A stretch of DNA of 36,910 nt from Verrucomicrobiia bacterium (GTDB lineage: Bacteria; Verrucomicrobiota; Verrucomicrobiia; Limisphaerales; DASXHY01): contig DASPIL010000093.1 in assembly GCA_035629175.1 (NCBI GenBank), positions 1 to 36,910 on the forward strand. Reading direction: 5' to 3'. Position 1 is the first letter of the stretch; each line of letters starts with the position of its first letter. The notes under the pieces are model-generated. The model was given only the letters and a program-made list of their open reading frames with translations. It searched no databases and was not told the DNA's origin. Positions 26,578 through 35,275 of this stretch are shown piece after piece. Made by a program: the position numbers and the translations under genes.

Positions 26578-26622
26578 ACCCTTCGCCTATCCTGCAGCGC
26601 GACGCCAACTGCCTGCCGTTTG

Positions 26623-27339
26623 TCAGCCGCGCCGAAACTTGGCGACTGCCTGAGTGCGCGAGCGCACTTGAAGCTTTTCGTAGATGCGGCGGCTGTAGGT
26701 GTGGACCGTTCCAAAACTCACGCCAATCCGGTCGGCAATTTCCTTGAACAGGTAACCTTCCGCAACGAGTTCAAGCACTTCGCGCTCGCGCGCGGAGAGC
26801 ATCTCCATTTCCTTGTTGGGGGTGGCCTCCTCTTTGAAATATTCAACAACCTTCCGGGCGATATGGCTGCTCATCGGGGAGCCGCCGCGATTGATCTCGC
26901 GCAACGCCCCGAGCAGTTCCTCAATCGAAGTTTGCTTCAGCAGATAACCGCCCGCCCCGGCCCGCAACGCGCTGAAGATCGCTTCCGTATCCTCATAAAC
27001 TGTCAGCATCAGCACCTGTGGCTGGGGACAAATCATTTTGAGCTGTCGCACGCACTCCACTCCATCCACATCCGGCAGATTGATGTCCATGATGACAACG
27101 TCAGGATTCAATCGTGGAATACCCTCCAGCGCCGCGGCGCTGCAGTTGAAGCGTCCTTCCACTTGAAAACCCGCGTCGGTATCGATCAATCTCGCCAGCG
27201 CGGCGAGCAACTCGGCGTCGTCCTCCACGATAGCCACGCGGATCTTGCCCGGCGGCTTTCGCGTCGAACTCGGCGCCACCACCGGCTTTGGCGTTTCGCT
27301 TGCGATTCCCATCCTCACAACCTTGTTGTGCTTCGTCAT
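26623..27339 (-). CDS. NarL/FixJ-family response regulator RR2, partner of HK2
   Basis: 238 aa from the ATG at 27339, which overlaps the HK2 stop (ATGA); a TTG three codons upstream (27348) is a poorer choice. After an N-terminal extension of about 31 residues, the receiver domain has acidic residues E39, D40 and D41, phosphoacceptor D85 in VIMDINLPD, T113 and K135. The LuxR-type helix-turn-helix is at about 181-236 (LSAREREVLELVAEGYLFKEIA, TVHTYSRRIYEKL, RSRTQA). It is a paralogue of RR1, with the same linker motif, so the two regulators may recognise related sites. The adjacent beta-helix operon is the obvious candidate target. Whether the 18-bp motif is bound by RR2, RR1 or neither is unknown. 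Confidence 0.95.
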   Translation of the reverse strand: MTKHNKVVRMGIASETPKPVVAPSSTRKPPGKIRVAIVEDDAELLAALARLIDTDAGFQVEGRFNCSAAALEGIPRLNPDVVIMDINLPDVDGVECVRQLKMICPQPQVLMLTVYEDTEAIFSALRAGAGGYLLKQTSIEELLGALREINRGGSPMSSHIARKVVEYFKEEATPNKEMEMLSAREREVLELVAEGYLFKEIADRIGVSFGTVHTYSRRIYEKLQVRSRTQAVAKFRRG

Positions 27340-30300
27340 AACCGGCAAGTCGCCTGTTTGATGGACACGGGCGATTCTAATCTGGGTTGCATGACCTTGA
27401 AACGGACGGTGGTCCCTTCACCGGGCACGCTGTTGAACTCGCAAGTCCCTCCCAGCTTTGCCAGCCGCTCGCGCATGTTACCCAGACCGTCGCCCCGTTG
27501 TTCGGGGATCGCCGATGGCAATCCCACGCCGTCGTCGCAAATTTCCAGCGTGAATCCGTCCTCCTGAAGCGTCATCCGGAGCTGCAATTTCCGGGCGGAG
27601 GCATGCTTGATGGCATTGTGCATTGCCTCCTTGCAGGCGAGAAAAATGTTCAATCGTTCCGCGCCATTCATCGGCCGCCTGGGTATCACTGGAGGAATGG
27701 TCAACTGGCATCGCAATCCCGCGGTGCGCGCCAGATCGGTTGCCAGTTTGCTCAGGTACGAAACCAGCGCGTCCAGCGTGTCGTTGCGCGGATTGATCGC
27801 CCACACGATTTCGTCCAGGCGCCGGGTGATTTCCCGCGCAGCACCCCGGATCGCCGATAAATGGCCCTCGGGGGTGAACACCTGTTCCGGCTCGCGTCCG
27901 GCCAGCTCGGTAAGCAGCACAATGCGCGTCAGTGTTGAGCCGATGTCATCATGAATGTCGCGCGCGATCCGTGCGCGTTCTCGATCCAGCGCCTGATGCG
28001 CTTCCACCAGCGCCAGCCGCTGCCGCATCTTGCGCGTTGAAATACCGTGGGCGACCGCCGTGGCCCCTGCGGCCAGAAGCAGCAGCACCACGATTCCCAG
28101 AAGCAGGCACAAAATCAAAAATGCCCGCGTTTGATGGAAAAACGGCTCTTGCACGAAATGGACCCGGCTTCCGTTTTCATTCCAGGCGCCGCTGGCATTC
28201 CGGGCGTGCACCTCAAACTCGTATTCGCCAGGCGGCAATTTGGTGAACCGCGCCACCCGATTGTTTCCCGCGTGGGCCCACTCCGGATCCAAGCCCTTCA
28301 ATCGGTACCTGTAAACCGCCTTTCCCGGCTCCACATACGTCAAGGCGGCATAATGAATTTCCACGCTGCTCGTCCCAGGCGGCACGTTGATCTCGGCCTC
28401 TGGATTTTTAGGAAACCCGGGAGCCGTCCGTTGATCCAACAATACGTGCTCGATTACCAGAGGCGGCGGTTCGGGATCCCGGAGGCCCTTGGGGTTCACT
28501 GCGACGACGCCAGTTTTTGACGCGAACCAGAGACGTCCCTCGGCGCCGCGCGCCGCGCCCTGGCCCCATGGGGAGCCGCCGAGATAACCAGCTCGCATCC
28601 CCTGCGCCTTGCCGAACTGCACCACGCCCAGCTGCCGCGCCGCGCCCTCGAGATAGTGATCCACGTCACTGCGCCGGATTCGGAACAATCCATTCGCACA
28701 ACCGAACCATAGATTATCCCGCTCCACGAGCATGCTGTTGATGCGGCCCAGTTCCGACAGGACGCCCTCCGCATCGATGGACTTCCAATCGTACCGGCGT
28801 CGCGCAACGGCCTTATCAGTTGCCAGCCACAAGGTTTCGCCCTCCCACTCGAGCGCGGTGATGCGCGATCCTGGAATCTGCTTTCCCAGGTCAAGCGTTT
28901 GGCTGAGTTTACCAGACCATTCGAACAAACCTTTTGAGGATCCGATCAGCACGCCCCCGTCTCGGTTGGTGATTACCGCGGTAATGCTCATCGCGGGCCA
29001 TCCATTTCCGATCGATGTGAGGGTCTCGTCATGAAACGAGAACAGGTTGGTGGGCGTGACGATCCAAATGCGGTCCCCAGCCTCACAGAAAACTGCCCGT
29101 CCCTCGATGGTTCGCATTGGAATGGTTCTGCCGTTGCGAACGCGATAACAACGCGTGTCGGTGGCAACCCAAAGGTCGCCCTGGGTGGTTTCCATGAACC
29201 GGAAGTCGCCCAGAAGATCGGGAATCGCCACGCGGTTGGTCCACACCTCACCCTCTCGCCGGAAGATGCCGCGGGAAAAGATGCTCGCCCAAATTCCGCT
29301 GGGACCAGCTGTAATGCTGCTGACTGGCCCCAATCCATCCAAAGATCCATAGTGCTCAATCGGATTGTTGCGGATGCGATACAACCCATCTGCGGTGCCG
29401 ATCCAAAGACTGCCCTCCCGGTCGTAAAGCAGGGAAAAAATAAACGCGGTTCGCAGATCCGTTTCCTCGACCGCGAAAGCCCGGCCCTCGCGCACACAAT
29501 AAAGCCCCGAATAAGTCCCGACCCAAAGGTTGGTTTCTGCGTCCTCGCACATCGCCCAGACACCAACCGGGCCCAAACCTTCAGCTCGGGCGTATGTAAT
29601 CAATCCGCCCCTGGACGTAATCTGAACGAGGGCGGGTTCCAGATCGCTGCCCACCCACATGCTTCCATCGCGGCTGCAGAACACACCGGTCAACCGGTTG
29701 GTGATTGGATAGGGGCGATCAAAACCATCCGGTTGACAACGCACCAGGCCCCGGCTGGTGGCCAGCCAGATTGTGCCGCTGCCATCCTCTGCAATCTGCC
29801 GCACTTCGCCGAACTGCTCGGCGAACGTGGGGAATCGTTGTACGTGCCCCTCAGCCGTCCGCACCAGCAACCCACCTCCACCCAGCCAAAGATTCCCGCG
29901 CTGATCTTCATACAGGGGGATTCCCCTTGCGCCTGGGCGCGGCAGAGCGATTTCGAATCGAGCCGCCTGCCCATGCTGCCACCGCACCAGCGAGTTGGTG
30001 TTCGACGACTTGGTGATCCATAAGCTGCCTTCCCTGCCGGACGCGAGCCGCGTGTGGTCCCGGTCGCCGCCAGCCGTCATGGGTGCCGGAGAGGCGAATT
30101 CGACTCCGTTGAAACGCACGAGGCTGTTTGTGGAACCGGTTGTTCCAAGCCAGACATAGGCGTCGCCCGTTTGAACCAGGGAAACAACGTTGTGGTTTGG
30201 CAAACCATCGGAGGTTTGCCAGTGGTCGGACTGGATATTGCGAATGGATTGGAACGCGGCGAAACCCTGGAGCGGCACGGCCAGAAAAATCCATCCCATT

Positions 30301-30344
30301 AAGGCAAAACCTTGCAACCATTGCGTCAATGGATGGTTTTTCAT
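27336..30344 (-). CDS. Beta-propeller sensor histidine kinase HK2 (Reg_prop/Y_Y_Y/HisKA_3)
   Basis: 1002 aa from the ATG at 30344, which has AGGA eight bases upstream; the frame reaches 30386. A signal or anchor (about 8-30) is followed by a double-propeller ectodomain of Reg_prop repeats (about 38-620), such as LWIGTADGLYRI, LWVGTYSGLY, IWLATSRGL and LWFGCANGLFRI. A Y_Y_Y domain follows (about 655-733, YRYRLKGLDPEW, PPGEYEFEVHA), then a membrane helix (about 741-765). The kinase has H798 in DIHDD, N910 in the N-box and DDGVG at 937-941. This architecture is close to the periplasmic sensors of polysaccharide-utilisation loci that bind oligosaccharides, although those usually carry a HisKA/AraC layout in one hybrid protein; here the regulator is a separate gene. 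The ligand is probably a glycan fragment, but is not identified. Confidence 0.95.
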   Translation of the reverse strand: MKNHPLTQWLQGFALMGWIFLAVPLQGFAAFQSIRNIQSDHWQTSDGLPNHNVVSLVQTGDAYVWLGTTGSTNSLVRFNGVEFASPAPMTAGGDRDHTRLASGREGSLWITKSSNTNSLVRWQHGQAARFEIALPRPGARGIPLYEDQRGNLWLGGGGLLVRTAEGHVQRFPTFAEQFGEVRQIAEDGSGTIWLATSRGLVRCQPDGFDRPYPITNRLTGVFCSRDGSMWVGSDLEPALVQITSRGGLITYARAEGLGPVGVWAMCEDAETNLWVGTYSGLYCVREGRAFAVEETDLRTAFIFSLLYDREGSLWIGTADGLYRIRNNPIEHYGSLDGLGPVSSITAGPSGIWASIFSRGIFRREGEVWTNRVAIPDLLGDFRFMETTQGDLWVATDTRCYRVRNGRTIPMRTIEGRAVFCEAGDRIWIVTPTNLFSFHDETLTSIGNGWPAMSITAVITNRDGGVLIGSSKGLFEWSGKLSQTLDLGKQIPGSRITALEWEGETLWLATDKAVARRRYDWKSIDAEGVLSELGRINSMLVERDNLWFGCANGLFRIRRSDVDHYLEGAARQLGVVQFGKAQGMRAGYLGGSPWGQGAARGAEGRLWFASKTGVVAVNPKGLRDPEPPPLVIEHVLLDQRTAPGFPKNPEAEINVPPGTSSVEIHYAALTYVEPGKAVYRYRLKGLDPEWAHAGNNRVARFTKLPPGEYEFEVHARNASGAWNENGSRVHFVQEPFFHQTRAFLILCLLLGIVVLLLLAAGATAVAHGISTRKMRQRLALVEAHQALDRERARIARDIHDDIGSTLTRIVLLTELAGREPEQVFTPEGHLSAIRGAAREITRRLDEIVWAINPRNDTLDALVSYLSKLATDLARTAGLRCQLTIPPVIPRRPMNGAERLNIFLACKEAMHNAIKHASARKLQLRMTLQEDGFTLEICDDGVGLPSAIPEQRGDGLGNMRERLAKLGGTCEFNSVPGEGTTVRFKVMQPRLESPVSIKQATCRL

Positions 30345-30487
30345 CGAAGCCATCCTGCAACAGAAAAAGGATGACAACAAACGCAAAACGTTCGAGGTGT
30401 GGATGACTCAAACCGCGGCGATCATGGAGGGTCCGCCGCTCGCGCTTCCCCACGTTGAAAGCAGCGAAATCTGTGATAGCGTCCGGC
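30345..30487. promoter_or_regulatory. Divergent intergenic region between HK2 and the aldo/keto reductase
   Basis: 143 bp between two divergent genes, so promoters for both are expected. I see no conserved motif and no copy of the 18-bp sequence. An in-frame TTG at 30455 could extend the reductase by 11 residues, but the ATG at 30488 matches the usual family N-terminus better. Confidence 0.4.
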
Positions 30488-31447
30488 ATGAACAAGGCCT
30501 TGGGACTTTCAGATATTGCCATCAGCCCAGTTGGATTCGGGTCGTGGGCCATTGGCGGAGATTGGGAATTCGGGTGGGGATCGCAGGACGACAAGCAATC
30601 GATTGCCGCCATTCATCGAGCACTGGAACTTGGGATAAACTGGATCGACACGGCGGCCGTCTATGGGCTGGGGCATTCGGAGAAGGTTGTTGCACGCGCC
30701 CTTGCGGAATGGAAAGGAAAGCGTCCTTACGTCTTTACCAAGTGCGGCATGATCTGGGACGACAAGGGCAAGGTGGGCTACTCTTTGAAGGCAGAGTCCG
30801 TGCGGCGCGAATGCGAGGAAAGTCTGAAGCGGTTGGAGACCGATGTGATCGATCTCTATCAGATCCACTGGACGGCCGACGACATGGCGGAAACGATTGA
30901 GGGCTGGCAGACGCTCGCGGCGCTTCAGAAAGAGGGCAAGGTCCGGGCAATTGGGGTTTGCAATGCAACCGTTGCCGAGATGAAGGCGCTGCATGAAATC
31001 GCGCCCATCACAAGTCTTCAACCTCCTTACTCATTGATTCGGCGCGACGTCGAAAAGGAACAGCTTCCCTGGTGTCAGCGCGAGCACGTCGGCGTCATCG
31101 TTTACTCGCCGATGGAATCCGGCCTTCTGAGCGGAACGATGACGCGCGAGCGGATTGCGTCACTTCCATCAGGCGACTGGCGCAAGCGCAACGAGCGCTT
31201 TCAGGAACCACAACTGTCGCGGCATTTGCAAATCGTTGAACGATTGAGGAACATAGGAGCGCAGCATGGACGTTCGCCCGCGGAAGTTGCGATCGCCTGG
31301 ACGCTCGGAAACATCGCCGTGACCGGCGCGATAGTTGGCGCACGCACGCCGAAGCAGGTGGAAGGGGTTATCGGCGCACTGGAATTCCGGCTGAATCCAG
31401 CCGAAATGCAGGAACTCGAATCGATCAATGCGTCAAAATCCAGCTGA
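30488..31447 (+). CDS. Aldo/keto reductase
   Basis: 319 aa from the ATG at 30488. A typical AKR barrel: LGLSDIAISPVGFGSWAIGG at the N-terminus, then the catalytic tetrad D54 and Y59 (WIDTAAVYGLGHSE), K85 (FTKCG) and H127 (YQIHW). A NADP-binding segment near the C-terminus (GAIVGARTPKQVEG) completes it. Such proteins reduce aldehydes or ketones with NADPH in the cytoplasm; the closest style is the YajO/GSP69-like group of broad sugar-related reductases. The VOC protein starts 8 bp later and is probably co-transcribed. Whether it belongs to the glycan locus or only borders it is unclear. Confidence 0.95.
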   Translation: MNKALGLSDIAISPVGFGSWAIGGDWEFGWGSQDDKQSIAAIHRALELGINWIDTAAVYGLGHSEKVVARALAEWKGKRPYVFTKCGMIWDDKGKVGYSLKAESVRRECEESLKRLETDVIDLYQIHWTADDMAETIEGWQTLAALQKEGKVRAIGVCNATVAEMKALHEIAPITSLQPPYSLIRRDVEKEQLPWCQREHVGVIVYSPMESGLLSGTMTRERIASLPSGDWRKRNERFQEPQLSRHLQIVERLRNIGAQHGRSPAEVAIAWTLGNIAVTGAIVGARTPKQVEGVIGALEFRLNPAEMQELESINASKSS

Positions 31448-31455
31448 CTGCATTC

Positions 31456-31827
31456 ATGCGCCAATTCTTCGATCACATCGACATCCGTGTTCCAAATCTG
31501 GCGGCTGCGACCCCGTATTACGAGTCGCTTCTTCCTGCCCTTGGGTTCACACAACCAGTGCAGATCGAGGGCTGGCTTCAGTTCGAGGCGGGAGAGTTCG
31601 AGCCGTTCGTCGGAGTCACGGAGTCAAGAACACATGTAGCAAATGAGAACAGGGTGGCATTTCGAGCGAACAGCTGCGATGAGGTCGATCAACTCAGCGA
31701 AGTTGTTCGTCGAGCCGGTTCCCGAAATATCGAAGGGCCGATGGATTACGAAACAAACTATTATGCTCTGTTCTTTGAGGATCCATGGGGTAATCGCTTC
31801 GAGATCTGCCACCGGGCGCGGCCCTAG
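31456..31827 (+). CDS. VOC-family (glyoxalase-like) protein
   Basis: 123 aa, one module of paired beta-alpha-beta-beta-beta units. H7 (FFDHIDIRV) and E116 (FEDPWGNRFEI) sit where the first and last metal ligands of this superfamily usually lie. Members include glyoxalase I, dioxygenases and resistance proteins, so the family alone does not give a reaction. It starts 8 bp after the aldo/keto reductase stop and is likely translated from the same mRNA. A role in removing reactive aldehydes together with the reductase is only a suggestion. Confidence 0.9.
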   Translation: MRQFFDHIDIRVPNLAAATPYYESLLPALGFTQPVQIEGWLQFEAGEFEPFVGVTESRTHVANENRVAFRANSCDEVDQLSEVVRRAGSRNIEGPMDYETNYYALFFEDPWGNRFEICHRARP

Positions 31828-32323
31828 GGAGGTTCCCAGTTGCCGCGCGAAATCGCGTGCGTAAATTGTTCCATGAAGAAGCGTCATCATTCATCTGAGA
31901 TCACGTGGAATCGGAATAATCCGACGAAGCCAAGCCGCGAACAGTTGCGAACGAAGACGCCGCGGTTTAACTCGCCGCGCCAGTCGGCCCGTCCGATGGA
32001 ACGCAGCGGGCAGCGTCGCAGTCATTGATGTATTTCCTCACCGCTGCTCCAGCGCGGCACACTGGTTGCGCCGAAGCCATGGTCCATGAATGCCGCGGGA
32101 CTGTAGAACACCGATCGCTTTCGAAACCCAGCCCAATGCGGCAGTTGCTGCCAGTTGGCCAAAACAACGCCCGCCTTCTCGGGCTGCGGGCGAATTCTTG
32201 AGGATCGCGGCGACTTTCAACAAATCGCGCAAACGCCACAAGACCCGGTGAACGTTTGCGGATTCCTGCCAGCCAATGTAGCCGTTGGCAGCGTGTACAT
32301 TTCCGATTACATTTCGCGGCTCA
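31828..32323. other. Gap with no confident gene
   Basis: About 500 bp between the VOC gene and the TrhO/RluA fusion. Besides the small frame annotated separately (31873-32028), open frames exist on both strands but none shows a recognisable domain. The longest minus-strand frame (32038-32547) runs into the start of the fusion gene and is probably a shadow or decayed remnant. The promoter of the fusion gene should lie here, but I cannot place it. Confidence 0.45.
31873..32028 (+). CDS. Possible small basic protein, 51 aa
   Basis: An ATG at 31873 opens a 51-residue frame that is rich in Arg, Lys, His, Ser and Pro and has no hydrophobic segment. It begins MKKRHHSSEITWNRNNPTKP and ends in an arginine-rich tail. 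I do not recognise it. A high-GC region can produce such frames by chance, and no ribosome-binding site is visible. A small nucleic-acid-binding protein is possible but unsupported. Confidence 0.22.
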   Translation: MKKRHHSSEITWNRNNPTKPSREQLRTKTPRFNSPRQSARPMERSGQRRSH

Positions 32324-34114
32324 ATGCCAACGTTTCTTAACATTGCCGCATACAGGTTTGCGCCTTTGAGTGATCTCGGACCGCTCCGGGGCCGCCTGCT
32401 TGACCTCTGCAAAGGCTGGTCTTTGCGCGGCACGATTTTGCTGAGCCCTGAGGGAATCAACCTCTTCGTCGCAGGATCGCCTCCCCATGTGGAACTGTTG
32501 CTGGCCGAATTGCGTTCGATTCCCGGTCTGGGCGACCTCGATGTCAAAACAAGCGAAAGTGATCATCAGCCGTTCAACCGAATGCTTGTTCGTTTGAAGA
32601 AAGAGATCATCGCGTTCGGCATCGAGGGCATTGCTCCGGGCTCACGGACTTCTCCGAAGGTGCCGCCGAAGAAGCTCAAAGAGTGGCTGGATGAGGGCAG
32701 GCCTATCACGCTCCTGGATACGCGAAACAATTACGAGGTGAAGCTGGGAACGTTTCAAAACGCGCTGCCGATCGGCATCGATCACTTTCGCAATTTCCCC
32801 GAAGCCGTCCGCCAATTGCCGTCCGAACTGAAGGAAAAGCCCGTTGTCATGTTTTGCACCGGGGGTATCCGCTGCGAGAAAGCCGGGCCGTTCATGGAAA
32901 TGCAGGGATTCAAACATATCTTTCAGCTCGAGGGAGGAATTCTAAAATACTTTGAGCAATGCGGTGGCGCACATTTCGAAGGCGAGTGCTTCGTGTTCGA
33001 CCAGCGTGTCGGAGTCGATCCCTCATTGCACGAAACCGATTCGACTCAATGTTTCGTTTGCCTGGTCCCGCTGAGTCGCGCCGAGCAGGAGGACGCCCGC
33101 TATGTGGCGGGCAAGTCATGTCCGCATTGCTTCAAAACGCCCGACCAACGAAGGGCGGCTTTGATCGAGGAACGTCACAAGGCAATCCAGCGCTGCACCG
33201 ACCCTCTTCCCGGCGGGCTGCCTTACGACAACTACCGCCCGTTGAATATTCCGTCCAACTGCGATGGTCACGCCCTTTGTGACGCACTGAGTCAAATCGT
33301 CCGACACATACCGGCTGCGCACTGGCGGGTCCAATGCGATCGCGGATTGATACTCGACAGCGAAAAGCGGCGTGCCGCTGCAGAACAGATTGTCCATGCC
33401 GGGGAACGTTATTTACACAGGTTCCCCGGCATTGTGGAACCGAATGTAAACGGGAACATTCAGATAATTCACGAGGACGAAGCTCTGATCGTTGTCAACA
33501 AACCGGCCCCGCTGCCGATGCACGCTGGCGGACGATTCAATCGCAACACGCTGCAATACATTCTGAATCAGGTTTATTTCCCGGAAAAGCCAAAGCAGGC
33601 GCATCGTCTCGACGCAAATACGACGGGCGTCGTGCTTCTTACCCGCATGCGCCGTTTTGCTGCTCTATTGCAGCCACAGTTCGTTCGCGGCGATGTTAGG
33701 AAATTTTATCTGGCCGGCGTTTGGGGTCATCCGCAGGCAGATGAATTCGTTTGTGATGCGCCGATCAGTGCCGAAGCTGTTGAAGTCGGCACGCGGGAAA
33801 TCGATTTTGAAAGCGGGTTACCATCTCGCACCGAGTTCACAGTCCTTCGCCGGAATAGCAATGGAACAGCTTTGCTACAAGCGCGGCCGGTAACGGGGCG
33901 CACAAACCAGATCCGCGTTCATCTGTGGCACCTGGGGTTCCCGGTTGTTGGCGATCCCGTGTATTTGCAAGATAAGAAGCTGGGGCACGTTCAGACCCTT
34001 TCAACTCTGGATGAACCGCTGCAATTGCATTCGGAACGCATTCACTTTTTTCATCCGCTGACAAAAAAGGCCGTGGAGTTTGCTGCGCCAGCGCCGGTTT
34101 GGGTTGCCTCTTGA
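32324..34114 (+). CDS. trhO: Fusion of tRNA uridine-34 hydroxylase (TrhO) and RluA-type pseudouridine synthase
   Basis: 596 aa from the ATG at 32324. The N-terminal half (about 1-290) matches TrhO/YceA: an acylphosphatase-like part (GTILLSPEGINLFVAG), then a rhodanese domain with C178 in FCTGGIRCEKA and EGGILKYFE. Paired cysteines C243/C246 and C266/C269 (CPHC) probably form a zinc site. TrhO makes 5-hydroxyuridine at the tRNA wobble position. The C-terminal half (about 375-590) is an RluA-type pseudouridine synthase with catalytic D430 in HRLDANTTGVVLL, GRTNQIRVHLWHLG and GDPVY. Residues about 300-370 may be an S4-like linker. Both activities keep their key residues, so the protein is probably bifunctional on RNA. 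The target uridine of the second half is not known. Confidence 0.94.
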   Translation: MPTFLNIAAYRFAPLSDLGPLRGRLLDLCKGWSLRGTILLSPEGINLFVAGSPPHVELLLAELRSIPGLGDLDVKTSESDHQPFNRMLVRLKKEIIAFGIEGIAPGSRTSPKVPPKKLKEWLDEGRPITLLDTRNNYEVKLGTFQNALPIGIDHFRNFPEAVRQLPSELKEKPVVMFCTGGIRCEKAGPFMEMQGFKHIFQLEGGILKYFEQCGGAHFEGECFVFDQRVGVDPSLHETDSTQCFVCLVPLSRAEQEDARYVAGKSCPHCFKTPDQRRAALIEERHKAIQRCTDPLPGGLPYDNYRPLNIPSNCDGHALCDALSQIVRHIPAAHWRVQCDRGLILDSEKRRAAAEQIVHAGERYLHRFPGIVEPNVNGNIQIIHEDEALIVVNKPAPLPMHAGGRFNRNTLQYILNQVYFPEKPKQAHRLDANTTGVVLLTRMRRFAALLQPQFVRGDVRKFYLAGVWGHPQADEFVCDAPISAEAVEVGTREIDFESGLPSRTEFTVLRRNSNGTALLQARPVTGRTNQIRVHLWHLGFPVVGDPVYLQDKKLGHVQTLSTLDEPLQLHSERIHFFHPLTKKAVEFAAPAPVWVAS

Positions 34115-34148
34115 AACGTAGCCTTCTGCAATCCCGACCATTGGCTGA

Positions 34149-35228
34149 TCAGTCGGATATCGCAGCGGCGGAACGCCGGGCCCAACGCAGTTTGGCTGGG
34201 GTTGATCGCGGATTCGATCTGCGTTCGTCGAAGTCGGGACGGATCACATCCGGCGCGATTTCCTGATAAAACCCATTTTCGAATCCTGCTCGAAACGCTT
34301 TTTTGACGCGACGATCCTCACCCGAATGAAAGCTAATCACAGCGGCGCGTCCGCCTGGTTTCAAACAGGCTGGAAGGTTTCTGAGAAAACTCTCCAACGC
34401 TGAGAACTCATCGTTAATCTCGATCCGAATCGCCTGGAAGACACGGCGAACCGTAAGATCCACATCGTTTCGATCCCGCAGTGGGATTGCCTCACGAACC
34501 CCTGCAACCAGAGCCCTGGTGGTCGGAAACGACTTCCCCGCCAGGGCAATCGCAAGCGCGTGAGCCTGGGCTTCGTCCGCATTTTCCAGAAGTATCGCGG
34601 CAAGGCGCTGCGGCGACACAGATTTCAGAAACACAGAAGCCGGCTGGCCACGTTCAGGATTCATACGCATGTCCAACGGGCCATCGAATTTGACGGAGAA
34701 ACCGCGTGACGGATCATCCAACTGCATCGAAGAAACTCCGAGATCGGCCAGAATCACGTCTGCACCCTCCGTCAGGTTTTCTGACTTTAACGCCTTTGAA
34801 GCGCCTGCAAAATTCATCCGGTGCGCTGAAAACGTGCTGTCCTGCCAGCCTAGCGCGCGAAGTCGGGCTTCGGCTCGACGCAATTCGATGGGATCGGCGT
34901 CCAGCCCTAACAGTCGTCCGCCAGGCTGCAATCGGGACAAGATCTCGGCCGTGTGCCCTCCATATCCGAGAGTGCAGTCAATGGCGATTTCCCCCGGCTT
35001 CGGATCCAGCACCATCAAGACCTCTCGAACCATGATGGGACGGTGAGTTCCCGCAGGAGTTTTTCCCGCGGCAATTACCTTGGAGATGGTTTCAGGATCA
35101 AGGGATTCTGAATGTTCCTTGTATTTCTCAAGAAAATGGCGCGGATATTTGCCGGCGTAACGTTTTCGGCGCTTGTGAGCTACCTGGCCAGCCGCGTGAT
35201 TCAATTCTGAGGGGCTTTGGTCGGGCAT
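34149..35228 (-). CDS. rsmH: 16S rRNA (cytosine(1402)-N4)-methyltransferase RsmH
   Basis: 359 aa. The SAM-binding fold begins with THRPIMVREVLMVL and DCTLGYGGHTAEIL, followed by LGLDADPIELRRAEARL, ADLGVSSMQLDDPSRGFS, DMRMN, FQAIRIEINDE and VISFHSGEDRRVK, all RsmH signatures. It transfers a methyl group to N4 of C1402 in 16S rRNA. An N-terminal extension of about 60 residues (RKRYAGKYPRHFLEKYKEH) precedes the usual start of the family. RsmH is normally the second gene of the division and cell-wall cluster; here it sits between an SDR gene and a tRNA-modification gene. It may be a relocated or second copy. It starts 47 bp after the SDR stop on the same strand. Confidence 0.95.
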   Translation of the reverse strand: MPDQSPSELNHAAGQVAHKRRKRYAGKYPRHFLEKYKEHSESLDPETISKVIAAGKTPAGTHRPIMVREVLMVLDPKPGEIAIDCTLGYGGHTAEILSRLQPGGRLLGLDADPIELRRAEARLRALGWQDSTFSAHRMNFAGASKALKSENLTEGADVILADLGVSSMQLDDPSRGFSVKFDGPLDMRMNPERGQPASVFLKSVSPQRLAAILLENADEAQAHALAIALAGKSFPTTRALVAGVREAIPLRDRNDVDLTVRRVFQAIRIEINDEFSALESFLRNLPACLKPGGRAAVISFHSGEDRRVKKAFRAGFENGFYQEIAPDVIRPDFDERRSNPRSTPAKLRWARRSAAAISD

Positions 35229-35251
35229 TCAGTGGAATCTCTCCAAAACCG

Positions 35252-35265
35252 CTCGCGCGCGCGAG
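35252..35265. repeat. 14-bp perfect palindrome of alternating CG
   Basis: CTCGCGCGCGCGAG lies in the 47-bp spacer between the SDR stop and the RsmH start, about 24 bp upstream of the RsmH start codon. Read on the minus strand it would form a short, very stable hairpin or self-paired element. It could reduce RsmH translation or be chance in a GC-rich genome. Confidence 0.35.
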
Positions 35266-35275
35266 AAACTTTCAC

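Noticed and set aside
29031-30023. 330-aa plus-strand frame opposite the propeller of HK2
   Set aside because: Opposite well-defined Reg_prop repeats; no motif.
32038-32547. 169-aa minus-strand frame before and into the TrhO fusion
   Set aside because: Part overlaps the start of a certain gene and the rest shows no recognisable domain; a decayed remnant is possible but not supportable.
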